Below are positions 49,791 through 60,868 of a stretch of DNA of 64,000 nt, one piece after another (positions within the stretch are counted from its first letter, which is position 1; the number at the start of each line of letters is the position of its first letter). Under the pieces are notes generated by a model that made no database searches, was not told where the DNA came from, and worked only from the letters and a program-made list of their open reading frames with translations. A program made the position numbers and the translations under genes. The DNA comes from Tetracladium setigerum (lineage: Eukaryota; Ascomycota; Leotiomycetes; Helotiales): NCBI GenBank assembly GCA_031472005.1, contig PZJY01000001.1, forward strand, positions 3,968,001 through 4,032,000, written 5' to 3'.

Positions 49791-52700
49791 ATGACAGACG
49801 GCGAGATCGCGTCTGACCCTCATGGCGAGGACAAAGAAATTCAAGGTACAATCAACCACCACAACCTCGACACCGAACCCGACCCACCTGCAACAAATTC
49901 GTTGCCCGTCCTCGACGAAATACACAATACAGATGGGCATAATCTCGAGGAAAATGAAGTGGAAAACGAAGTGGAAGTCAAAGCCGAAGATGAGGGGCCA
50001 CCAACAAAGAAACGACGAGTTAGCGAAAATGCTGCCATCGCGCGTCGTAAACCCGAGTCGCCTCCGTGGAAGAGAGTCATCGCAGAGGGCCCTTCTTCCT
50101 TTACACAAGATGGAATGCGAAAGTCTGGTCGGACAAATGCGATACCCCTAGAGCTACAACCCCCCTCCGAGAAGAGGCAGACGCGAGGCGCGCAGAGGAC
50201 CCATTCTACGAAATCGAAACCGAGCAATTCGAACGGCCTTACCTCTCCCTCCCAATCTCGAGATGTGCCAACTTCAAATGGGACGAAGAAGCCTGGTCTT
50301 CCTCCAACCAAGTCGCCTGCTAAACCTCCCCCTTCGCCGACGCCCAAACGGTCACACAAGAAGAAGATACCCACCACCGAGCCGGTACCTATACCAAAAC
50401 GGTCTCACAAGAAGAAAGTTCCCGTTCCTCAAGATCCACAGCCTGCGCCTACAGAGTCGCGACCAGCGAATGCTAGGAGGGCCAGAACGAGTGATGTAGT
50501 CCTTGAGGATTCTGTTCGATCGCCTGCTCTCAAGATGGAAGGAACCGGGGAGGCGAGCCCAAAGGCAAAGCTGGCGCGGATTAGGTTCCGTGTCAAACCC
50601 GCGACTCTACCATACCCTCACGCTGGCCTTGTCAGAACAAGAGCGAGACAGTTTCCGACTCTAAAGGAATATTTCGACCATTCGGCAAAGATACCGGTGG
50701 AGGATGGTGGCCTTTATCATCCGGAAGATGGCCCGGAGTATACAGAGGAAATGATCAAGGATGATGCTCGGCTCTTGCTACGGATTGAGGAAGCTGCTGA
50801 GCCCGGAGGGTTACTTGCCCAGGGTTGTGTTCGGTCTACCAGCCTGAGGAGCCTGTTCCTTTTCCTAGGCAGTTTGCTCACCAGGATCATATGAACGCTG
50901 CAGCGGCTCATTTCAGGAAGCTGATGATAATGGAGCAGAGGAAGCACCGGGCGAACGCAAAGCGACTAGCGGAAGCCTGTAGAGACGAATGGAATCGAAG
51001 ACAGCCTAAATCCTTGGAACAACTTGAGATGGAGGAAATTAAGGCCTCACAAGCTCGTTATAAGAGTCTGGTTAAGACAATTCAAGCTACTTGGGAAAAT
51101 GTTAGAGTGGAGGTGAACCGTCGTCGAGTACTCGAATGGGAGGCCCAGGAACAAATTCGGGTACGGAAGGCACTCAATGAAGCCGTAGACATATCCACCC
51201 AAAAGCTCCAGGCGAGGAGAGCGCACATGGATTCTGAGGACCCTTCGGACGATGAGGAGGAGGAAGCTTCCGACGAGAACGATGACATCGACGAAGATGG
51301 AGAAGACGCAATGTCTATATCGGACAAAAGTGAAAGGAACATGTCTGACTCGGAATCAGAGGAGGACACAGGGAAGCTAGATATAGCGGAAGATGAACAT
51401 TTGACAGTGGAGCAACTCCGGGAAAAGTACGCATCAATTCAAACTAAATCAGACCAAAACGAGGACGAGGACGAGGACGAGGACATGATAGATCCAGAGG
51501 AGGACAGAACTCCAGAGCCAGAGCCAGCTTCGGTGGCAGGTCTGGACGACGGCTTGGATGACAGCGACGAATCCGTTGACATGGATGACGATATGGGTTC
51601 TAGTGACGAGGACCGTGACAGTGATGAGGATGACAGTGGAGAAGAAGACGACGACTCTGAGGGAGATGCTGGAGAATCGAGTCTTCTTGGGTTCCTGGCC
51701 CCTTCAGATCTAAAGGCAATCAAAGAGATCCCTGATGACCTGGCTGCTACCCAACTTGAGGAGGAACAATATTCAGTAAAAGAAAGTGGGCTTGATACAG
51801 AAATGTCTGGAGTTGATGAAGTAGCTGCTGGGGAGGCTGTTGACGAAGAAGTCATGGAAGAGCTTCCAGGAAAGGAGGCCATTGTTAAAGTCGACGAAAC
51901 ACCAACCCAAAAGCAAATAGTGGAGGTTGCCACTACCAGCCCTGACCACAGTAGTGAACCGACCCCACGTACCTCTGACACCCGAGCTTCAGATGTGGAT
52001 TCTGTTTCCTCCGTAGACCGTCAAACCAGCCGACAAGTCACACAGAGCTCAACCCCACAACCTGGAAACAACTTGAAGACCCCGGTACCATTCCTTCTAC
52101 GAGGGACTCTTAGAGAATACCAGCATTATGGCCTTGATTGGTTGGCAAACTTATATGCCAACAACACGAATGGAATCCTCGCAGATGAAATGGGACTGGG
52201 AAAAACTATACAGACTATTGCACTGCTCGCCCATCTTGCTTGCCACCATGAAGTCTGGGGCCCTCACTTGGTTATTGTTCCGACAAGTGTGATGCTGAAC
52301 TGGGAAATGGAATTCAAAAAGTGGTGCCCTGGCTTCAAGATTCTAACCTACTATGGTAATCAAGAGGAGAGAAAGAGAAAGCGACAAGGTTGGAGAACAG
52401 ACGATCACTGGAATGTTTGCATCACTTCCTACCAGCTCATTCTTGCAGATCAGCAAGTTTTCAAGCGCCGTCAGTGGCACTACATGATCTTGGATGAAGC
52501 TCACAACATCAAGAATTTCCAGTCACAAAGATGGCAAACCATGTTGACATTTCAGACCAAGGCACGGCTTTTGCTGACTGGAACACCTTTACAAAACAAC
52601 CTTACTGAACTTTGGTCTTTACTTTATTTCTTGATGCCTTCCGATGGCACTGACCAAGGTGTTGGTGGATTTGCTAATTTGAAAGAATTTCAAGATTGGT

Positions 52701-54715
52701 TCAAGAAGCCTTCCGAGCAAATTCTTGAGCACGGTCGCGAAACCATGGACGACGAATCTCGAGCAATTATCGCTAAACTCCACAAAGTCCTACGACCGTA
52801 TCTTCTCAGAAGACTTAAGGCGGATGTTGAGAAACAAATGCCAGCGAAGTATGAGCATGTTGAATGGTGCCGATTGTCAAAACGACAGAGAGAACTGTAC
52901 GATGGTTTCTTAAGTCGAGATGACACCAGAGGGACTTTAGCGTCTGGTAACTACCTATCGATTATCAATTGCTTAATGCAGCTTCGAAAAGTCTGCAACC
53001 ATCCTGATCTTTTCATTGAACGAGCAATCATGACTTCCTTTCCTATGGAGAAGTCTGCCATTGCGGATTTCGAGGTTAAAGAGCTTCTCGTACGAAGACG
53101 ACTTTTACGAGAAGATCCGATGACAAAGGCAAGCCTCGAATTCCTAAATCTCGTTCCAGCGAAACACGAAGTTTTGTCAGATGCTGTCACAACTCGGAGC
53201 GCGGCTCTTAGTGCCTCACGGACCTTGATGGATCTTCGTGAAGCTCAACGGACAAGAGCTCAGGCTGCGTTTACGACTCTGAACACCACCACTGCTAATT
53301 CGAACCTTGTCTACCTGGAAAGTGCATCGCGATGGGGTCGATTCGAAGAGCTCCAACATTGTGTCTATCTGAATGCGCTTCGTAGACAGCAAAAGCCCAT
53401 ATATGGCACGAAGCTTGTTCAGTTTCTCACCCTTGGTATCGAAAACCGTCCTTTAAAACCTCGTCCTCGTAGGCGAGACCAGTGGATGACCTGGCTTGAG
53501 AACTCCTCCCCAACCCTAACATCAATGGTTCCGACTCTTAGCCTGAGGTCTCAATCAATGCGCCCACTAATACAAAAGTTCGCATGCGTAACTCCTCCGG
53601 TCATCGCACGAGATATGACGCCGTTAGCGCTCACTTCTAAGGGAATTGAAGTTGTTCAAAATTCCGTGGATCCTGAGAAAATCGACCCTTTCCACGAAGC
53701 AAGAATGAGGCTGTCCATTCAGTTTCCCGATAAGCGCCTCCTCCAATATGATTGCGGCAAGCTGCAAACTTTGGATAAGCTTCTTCGTAGGTTGCAAGCC
53801 GGTGGGCACCGAGCCCTCATCTTTACCCAAATGACAAAGGTACTCGATATTCTTGAGCAATTCCTCAACATCCACGGACATAAGTACCTGCGTCTAGACG
53901 GTTCCACCAAGATCGAACAGCGGCAGATATTGACTGACCGCTTCAATAACGATAAGCGCATTTTGGCATTCATTCTCTCCACAAGATCCGGTGGTTTGGG
54001 TATCAATCTGACGGGAGCCGATACCGTCATCTTTTACGATCTCGACTGGAATCCGGCAATGGACAAACAGTGTCAGGATCGATGTCATCGGATTGGACAA
54101 ACTCGCGACGTTCACATCTACCGTCTTGTCTCAGAGCACACAATCGAAGCCAATATCTTGCGCAAAGCCAATCAAAAGCAAATGCTCGACGATGTAGTTA
54201 TTCAAGAAGGAGATTTCACCACGGACTACTTCAACAAGATGAATGTGAAGGACAGGCAAGTAGAAAACTCGGACCTCCTTGATGGTGATGAGTTTGCCAA
54301 TGCTGCTATGGATCGAGTTTTGGGAGGAGCTGGCAATAACAAGGATATGCAACGGGTTATTGCTCAAGCCGAAGACACTGAGGATGTGGCAGCTGCCAAA
54401 ATTGCTGAGCGCGAAGTTGTGCAGACGGATGCTGCCGATTTTGATGAGAATGTCGTTACCAACGATGCAACTCCAGCAGGAGTCGGAACACCGATTTCTG
54501 CTCCAGTCGGCGCTGAGACGCCTCTCATCGAAGAGGTCCTCGATCCAGCCGAGGAGGAGGAGGAGCAGAACGCATGGGGCGAAAAGATCCACTCAACAGA
54601 TGATTACATGTTGGGTTTCATGGCCGAGCAGCTCAAAGACACACCGGTGGAACTTCCGAAGGATAGAAGCAAGAGTAAGAGGGGGAAAGACCACCGATCG
54701 CACAGAGCGAGGTAG
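49791..54715 (+). CDS. SWR1: SWR1 chromatin-remodelling ATPase; one-base frame break
   Basis: Intronless, about 1641 residues once one base is restored. The start ATG at 49791 gives a basic, Pro-rich N-terminus (KKRRVSENAAIARRK, KRSHKKK repeats). The HSA domain follows (FAHQDHMNAAAAHFRKLM, RLAEACRDEWNRR), then long acidic tracts (H2A.Z/H2B-binding type), then the split Snf2 ATPase: REYQHYGLDWLANL, ILADEMGLGKTIQTIALLAH (Walker A), MILDEAHNIKN (DEAH), LTGTPLQNNLTELWS, the long Swr1/Ino80-class insertion, and the helicase C half LDGSTKIEQRQ, STRSGGLGINLTGAD, DRCHRIGQTRDVHIYRLV. It exchanges H2A for H2A.Z in nucleosomes. At 50822-50828 the frame passes from EEAAEPGGLLAQG to CSVYQPEEPVPFP with one base missing next to a G3 run; the flanks match the family closely, so a sequence error is likely. 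Confidence 0.95.
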
Positions 54716-56055
54716 CGTGATGTATAGTACGATTTGTAGAAATGGGTGATGGTGTTTTGCATTCGCACAGGAGCTGTGTTGGTTATGTTTTGTTGTTATA
54801 CTATAGATGATGTTACGTTCATGAGGTGGGTGCATAGGATGTGGTCACAAAAGTAGCTGTGTATGGATAGGCAAGATGATCATTAGGTTGCTAGTGGTTG
54901 TCTTTTTGGATTGGCGTTGTAAGCGGGAGGGAAAGTAAATCAAAAAGACAAATCGATTAGCACAGCTGTAACATACATATAATTACGATACTTTCAACCA
55001 GACAACAGAGCTATTGAGCAGCATTACCGTTAGGCTTAGTAGGTATTTATCATCTCGACTCATCCCACTTCAAAGGGTGGAGGAAAGCATCATGCATGCC
55101 GGCCCAAACTCGGTAAAGGACGCCCGCACAACAAACGAATCACATACCTCTCCTCCATCCTTCCCCGGCTTGAAACTGCCGGAAGAATTTATAATCCAAT
55201 CCACACCCACTCTTAACAACAAGGCTACGCCTACCAAAGATCTCTCCCAACCAAAATTCCATCAACCAATCCAACAATGCCATGCCACTCCTACTTGAAT
55301 CCGGTGACTCGATATTGGTCCTTGGCTGACGAAGAAATGAGGTTAAGCGATGGGACGTGAAATCCGGGGAACTGTGTTGACCTGTGGCGCAACTATTTGA
55401 AAGGTCAATTCTTTCAGTCTTTTTTAGAAAGGAAGAAAATACAAAGCATTCATGCACTGTATATATTTACCACACGGATTAGTGCTTATGTACAGTGAGT
55501 GCATTATCTATCGATTCTCGGAAATACATCCATCCCCCTTCTTCACGCTACTCAGTGACCAGCGAGGTTGACCCACCATCGTGACTTTGTCAGCCTTCCG
55601 AAGATTCCGAACCAATTTTTCCCATTTTTTCATTTGCTCTTTTGAACTTATTGGGGGAGCGGTGGCCTTGTGAGGTTGGGGGGTGTGCTTTATACGTCAT
55701 TTTTGGGATGACTGTTGATTTTGGTATATAATACCTTGGGTGGCCACTCACAGTTGTGGTGTTTATGGATGGGAGTTGAAGTCCTTTTGGTTGTAATCTT
55801 ACAGTACATAACTTCGCATTTTCGTTTGCGTTGGGAGAAAGGAAGTATTGGATAGGTTGTATATACGGACAGCTGCAGGGTACAGACGGCCGTGGATATT
55901 TTACTCCTTGCGACGAAAGCAAACAAACAAACAGACGCTTTCTTCAAGTTCCACGAAAGCTACCTACCTTGGTACCTGCACGAGGTACAGATACAGGAAT
56001 CTTCTCGTTTCACTCAGCAACACAACGCCAGCGCGCAGCTATTCAGAAGGGGAAA
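54716..56055. other. Intergenic, no gene
   Basis: 3' flank of SWR1 and promoter of the wax-synthase-like gene. Frames near 55014-55298 and 55590-55922 show no domain or codon pattern I trust. Confidence 0.55.
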
Positions 56056-57240
56056 ATGAATATCTCCTACCCCCCAGTTCACATACAAAACCTCCCACCA
56101 GCCTTCTCACAATTGGGCCATGAAGCAACGAAAGCGGCTGCATTCCTCCTCATTCCAACGGAATTACTCTACTTCTCCATCTACTTCCACGTCAAGGGAC
56201 AGCAGAAGACTTACAAGATCTTGACTTTTTTGTCGCTGGCGGCCTTTTGGATCGCTTCTATTGCCGCGCCGATTAGTTGTGGTCCGGCAAGATGTTTGCA
56301 GAATTTTGCGGGTATGTTTTATTTTTCTATCTTCGGTGGCGACGAGACAGATTTTTATCGTGTTTTGATGGTTTGGACTTGAGAGGAGACGCAACAGCTG
56401 ATGTGAGGAAATAGTCGCAATTGGCACCATGAAACTCCTTGATATCTTCGCGAGGAGAAACTCCCGCCCAACCTACACAGCAGGCAGGAAACCAGCAGAC
56501 TGGCTGCACGCATTCATCATCCTAACCGAACTGCGCTATGAATCCTTCACCCCAAACCACATTCGCGTTCCCCGCCAACTCGAGAATTTCAGCGAACCGC
56601 TTCAACTAGGGATTCACATCGCTGTGTTTGCGTTTTTGCAGAGTTTGCCTCAGATTTATCCGACTGTGTTGGCGTTTGAGGTGTTGTTGTCGATTTATAT
56701 CCTTTGGACGAGTATGCAGTTGGTGTTGAGATATAAGTCAAGTCCGGCTCTGTTTGGACCGTTGTATTTGGCGGATAGTCTGACTGGATTTTGGTATGTC
56801 GAAATTTGAAGCAATAACAATCAATGATGGGTCGCGTACTGACTTGATGGAAAAAAAGGTCCGAAACATGGCACAACGCATTCGCATCCCCATGTACCTC
56901 TCTCGCCTACGAACCTCTCCGATATGGTCTCCCAAAATACGGTGTCCCAGTCGTAATCGCACGCTCCCTAGGTGTCCTCGGTGCATTTGCCCTCATGGCC
57001 ATTTTTCACGTCTATGCACTTCTCCCAATCCTCACCCACGAAGCACTCATCCGAATTGGAATGTTCTTCCTCCTAAACGGGGTAGCAACGGTCTCTGAGG
57101 CAGCTATTTGGGGACACAAGAGACATTGGGCAAAAGCGGTACTGGCCTGGGCATTTGAAACTTCGCTGGCTACTTGGACTGCGAATGGTATTGACTTCCC
57201 AAATGGGTTGTCGAAGATTCCCTGGAGGGATATTTGCTAG
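56056..57240 (+). CDS. Wax-synthase-like membrane O-acyltransferase
   Basis: Exons are 56056-56311, 56415-56793 and 56859-57240, 338 residues; introns 103 and 65 nt. The protein is strongly hydrophobic, with about seven to eight membrane segments (AAFLLIPTELLYFSIYFHV, LTFLSLAAFWIASIAA, LHAFIILTEL, LGIHIAVFAFLQSLPQIYP, FEVLLSIYILW, LGVLGAFALMAIFHVYALL, LIRIGMFFLLNGVATVSEAAI). The motif FWSETWHNAFASP, rebuilt across intron 2, has the WH(x)xF core and active-site His of wax synthase/DGAT-related fungal proteins. Fungal members include terpenoid and steroid O-acetyltransferases as well as unknowns. No biosynthetic genes adjoin it, so the acceptor is unknown. Confidence 0.8.
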
Positions 57241-58419
57241 GATTTTTGGGGGGCTGTTTTGGTGTTCGTACTTTGCTTGCTCCGAGATATTTGAAAGATG
57301 AGATGGAAATCTTGGAAATTGAATTGAGGCGTTGGAATTTTTGGTTGGAAGATCAGGATACCCAGATACAATACTTGTTTTAACGAATTTATGAAAAGAT
57401 CAAATGTAGAGAGGTGCAAATCTCGACGTTATTCCGCCGTGCCCGAACTTTCGAGGTCGCATACCTCCGCATCGAGGAAGCCATTGGTCTGAACTACAGT
57501 TCAATCTAGCACCGGTCGCCAAGTATAGAGTACAGTGCGTGGTTGTTCTTCAAAATTGCAAAATGATTTACTGTTTAAAAAGAGCTGGGACAACTTCAAA
57601 ATTCGACCTGTCTGCGCTAGTCCAAAAGGGGAAGTCTTACTTTCACAACGACTTACGAACTCTTTCAGTCATCGCCAACAACTTTAAACCATCATCGCAA
57701 GACGATCAAAAGAAACAGCAGCATGAATCCGAGTTCTGCTCCAAGTCTTAGGAATGTTGGAAGCTGACCTATTCCCACTGGCGGACTCATCCATCACTCA
57801 ACTCTAAACCCTCTGCATGGGACGTGGTTCAAAAACGGCAACTGGATTTACGAGTTCGGGGATCTTCGTACAAGTACCGAATGCATTCAAGATGTGTTAT
57901 GCAGGTATCAGTTGACTGTTTTGAACTGGATGTCAAGGTGTTCCCACTTGCTAAATCGGGTTTGCAGTTCTCTTGAAATGAGGCTACCTGTCGGTGTTGC
58001 TGACAGTTGGCATTAAGGCTGAGCGATGACACGCGTTGTCATGTTGGAATCATGACATAACTCTTCCCTCCTCGACCTGTTTGCCACATCCTGTTGTCAA
58101 CAGTAGATCAAAGTTCATGGAGAAGACGAATCTTCCACAAAATCCTTTTTCGTAAAGCAAGGGCCCAAATCATCACCGCAAAATATTTCAACACCGAAAT
58201 CGGCAGGTTTCTTCCTTCTATTCTCCTGGTTCGTTGCATCGTACCAAGTCGAAGACGCCCAACAGCTAGAACTGTCTTTTCAAATAGACCGGAAACTGTC
58301 AATTTGGTCTTTTGAAGCCGTTGCCGTTGCCGTTGCCTGTTGGACTGTCCTGTAGAAAGGCCATGAAGAAACCCTGCCCGGCTACTTAACCCAGCTTTTG
58401 AACTTTTGCAAGCTTCAAA
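57241..58419. other. Intergenic, no gene
   Basis: 3' flank of the acyltransferase gene and the upstream region of the first HET gene. GCCGTTGCCGTTGCC tandem hexamers occur near 58318-58336. Short frames only. Confidence 0.6.
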
Positions 58420-60276
58420 ATGCAACGCCCTCAACCTACCACCCTCTCCGAACAGCTTGATACTAGTTCAACTGAAAGTACAAGCTTCACCTACGAACCA
58501 CTGCTCAAAGATCAAATTCGCCTGCTTCGAAGATGTCATTCCGTGAAGTCCTTGCAGTATGAGCTTATTCACGTTGACATCGAGGAGGCTCAAAGACTAC
58601 AGTATCTCGCTCTCTCATACGCCTGGGGCGAAGATACGCCGTCGCATGTTATTCCCCTTACTGGTGGTAAAATATTACTTTCCAGAGACAATCTCAACAA
58701 AGTTTTGAAGAGTCCTTTTTTCCTTCAAACGGAAAACCTTGTGTGGATCGACGCCATCTGTATCAATCAAGAGGATATGGCAGAGAAGTCTGTTCAAATT
58801 GCTCACATACGCAAGATTTACAGTAATGCTGAAAAGGTCATTGCTTGGGTTGGCGAGTCCGATAAAGACAGTGACTTGTCCATTGATGTTCTCGTTGATT
58901 TGGAGAAATGCTTTCGCGTCTTGGATCAGATGGTCTTGGCTGGACTCCCTGCAAGTATAACCGATAAATTTCGTGAGATACATCCTATGTCTCAGCCTGA
59001 TTGGGATCTATCGTACTTGGGTCGATTCATGGGAAGGTCGTGGTTTGAGCGAGTTTGGATCATCCAGGAAGTCGTCATGGGAAGGGAGGTGGAGATTATG
59101 TGTGGATCAAGAACGTTGGACTGGAACACCTTTTCGTACGTTATAAATTGGTTGGTAAAGTACAACCTCACAATCACACTTCTAGATACGGCCCTCAAAA
59201 GTTTCGCATCTGGACTGCATACTTGTGTATCTCTGATAACTTGGCGATACGAATCTTTAGCAGCATCCACTGAATCTCGCAGTCTAGATTCCCTTCTGCA
59301 ATCAAGTGGTCTATTCAAAGCGAGCGACCCAAGAGACAAGATCTACGCTCTGCTTGGCATTTGCGATGGCATCTCAGATGAAGGGATTGTGGTTGATTAC
59401 AGGTGCTCAGTAGAACATGTCTACACAGAGGTTGCAAGGCAACTTTTATCACGGGCGAAGAATTTCGCCCTTCTCGCTTCAGCCGGTGTTGGATTTGCTC
59501 GTACCTACAATGATATGCCATCTTGGGTACCGGATTGGACCTCTATCGCTGACGAGTTTTTTATGAATTCTGCTTTTTCAGCAAGCTATCACGCAACAGC
59601 CGAGGGCTCTCCACAAATCAAAGCCATGAGCGACCCATCCTCACTAACAATCGGCGGTGTCTACATCGACCAAATCACTGCAGTACACGAGCTTCCACCT
59701 GTAAACCATGTTCAACTAAACGACGAGGAGGGGGCCGACGCAGCTAGATCCCTTGAACGTGAGTTCGACAAGTCGTCCCAGAAATTTTCTCTTGATACAA
59801 ATCCGACCCTCCCTCTATGCGAACGAGAGGAAATCCACTGGCGAACATTATGTGGAAACCTCGATGACAGGGGCCATCCAATGCCTGCGAAATATGCCCA
59901 ATATTACGAATGCTTAGTTACCGAAAGAGAACGTTTTGAGGAGACACCGGCGAACCTGACGCAGGAGGATCAAGAACAGATGGAAATTCTCTGGAATGGT
60001 GCGGTGATGTATACCAAAGCATGGTTTGTTTTGGACAAGCGACGAAGGCTTTGCCGAACAGCTCTTGGGTTTTTAGGACTAGCTCCTCCCAATGCCAAAG
60101 CTGGCGATTTGGTGTGCCTTTTTCTCGGGGCGAATACTCCCTTTCTTCTACGGAAGCATGATCTTACCTTTGATGGAGATCAGACCTACTTACTGGTCGG
60201 GGAGTGTTATGTACATGGATTGATGAACATGGAAGGTATGGAAATGGGTGTCGAACAAGACTTCATATTGCGGTAA
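58420..60276 (+). CDS. HET-domain protein
   Basis: Single exon, 618 residues. The HET domain spans about 60-220: ALSYAWG at 64-70, LVWIDAICINQEDMAEKSVQ at 107-126, IYSNAEKVIAWVG at 133-145, and GRSWFERVWIIQEV closing it. Downstream landmarks usual in this family are DPRDKIYALLGIC, a VEHVYTEVARQLL segment, MPSWVPDWTS, and the C-terminal KAGDLVCLFLGANTPFLLR with LVGECYVHGLM. HET domains are TIR-like and in known cases trigger heterokaryon-incompatibility cell death; most members, including this one, have no assigned partner or trigger. No STAND, WD or ankyrin region is fused. It stands 592 bp upstream of a second HET gene on the same strand. Confidence 0.92.
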   Translation: MQRPQPTTLSEQLDTSSTESTSFTYEPLLKDQIRLLRRCHSVKSLQYELIHVDIEEAQRLQYLALSYAWGEDTPSHVIPLTGGKILLSRDNLNKVLKSPFFLQTENLVWIDAICINQEDMAEKSVQIAHIRKIYSNAEKVIAWVGESDKDSDLSIDVLVDLEKCFRVLDQMVLAGLPASITDKFREIHPMSQPDWDLSYLGRFMGRSWFERVWIIQEVVMGREVEIMCGSRTLDWNTFSYVINWLVKYNLTITLLDTALKSFASGLHTCVSLITWRYESLAASTESRSLDSLLQSSGLFKASDPRDKIYALLGICDGISDEGIVVDYRCSVEHVYTEVARQLLSRAKNFALLASAGVGFARTYNDMPSWVPDWTSIADEFFMNSAFSASYHATAEGSPQIKAMSDPSSLTIGGVYIDQITAVHELPPVNHVQLNDEEGADAARSLEREFDKSSQKFSLDTNPTLPLCEREEIHWRTLCGNLDDRGHPMPAKYAQYYECLVTERERFEETPANLTQEDQEQMEILWNGAVMYTKAWFVLDKRRRLCRTALGFLGLAPPNAKAGDLVCLFLGANTPFLLRKHDLTFDGDQTYLLVGECYVHGLMNMEGMEMGVEQDFILR

Positions 60277-60868
60277 AAACGAGCGTAGGTTCCAAATCAT
60301 AAGACCCTATCTAGCCTCGTCGATTCGCCTCTTTCCATCTATTCGTAGAGGGCGCCAATATCGCATATTTTGACCTCTCAACCTCCAGCACCACCATGAG
60401 CTCTTTGCGCCTTGTGGAACTCATGGCAGCCTTTCATTCACTGGAATGTCACCAAGATCGAACATTTTGTGATAAATATGTCAATACTCTCTCCATACAA
60501 GGTGAAGTATGCCTTGCGCCAATACTTGGCTGGCTTCATCCACACTAGCTCACCGAGTGAACGAGATATGGGAGGAGTCAACGGCGGTTAGGCACTGCGT
60601 CCCGCCGCGCACGTACCCTCAGAAACTTGCAGATACATATCAATCTCCCAACACCTTCCAGTTCATAACGAGTCCGTCACCATCGAACCAAAAAATCTCA
60701 GGCACTTGCGGTTGTGCTTTGAATCCGAACTGCAGCTATCTCATTCATTAGCTCACTCCAACATCTGTTCGACAGAGAGCTGCGTTCGAGGCTGGCGACA
60801 CGAGCCTGAGGCTGGACGGGGACGCAAACGTACACTGATCGCAACCATCACGAATCCCGTAAGAAATC
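60277..60868. other. Intergenic between the HET genes
   Basis: No gene seen; holds the promoter of the second HET gene. A frame ending at 60897 overlaps the next start but shows no features. Confidence 0.6.

Noticed and set aside
51439..51981. Minus-strand 180-codon Ser-rich frame
   Set aside because: Antisense of the acidic tract of SWR1; its composition is fully explained by that.
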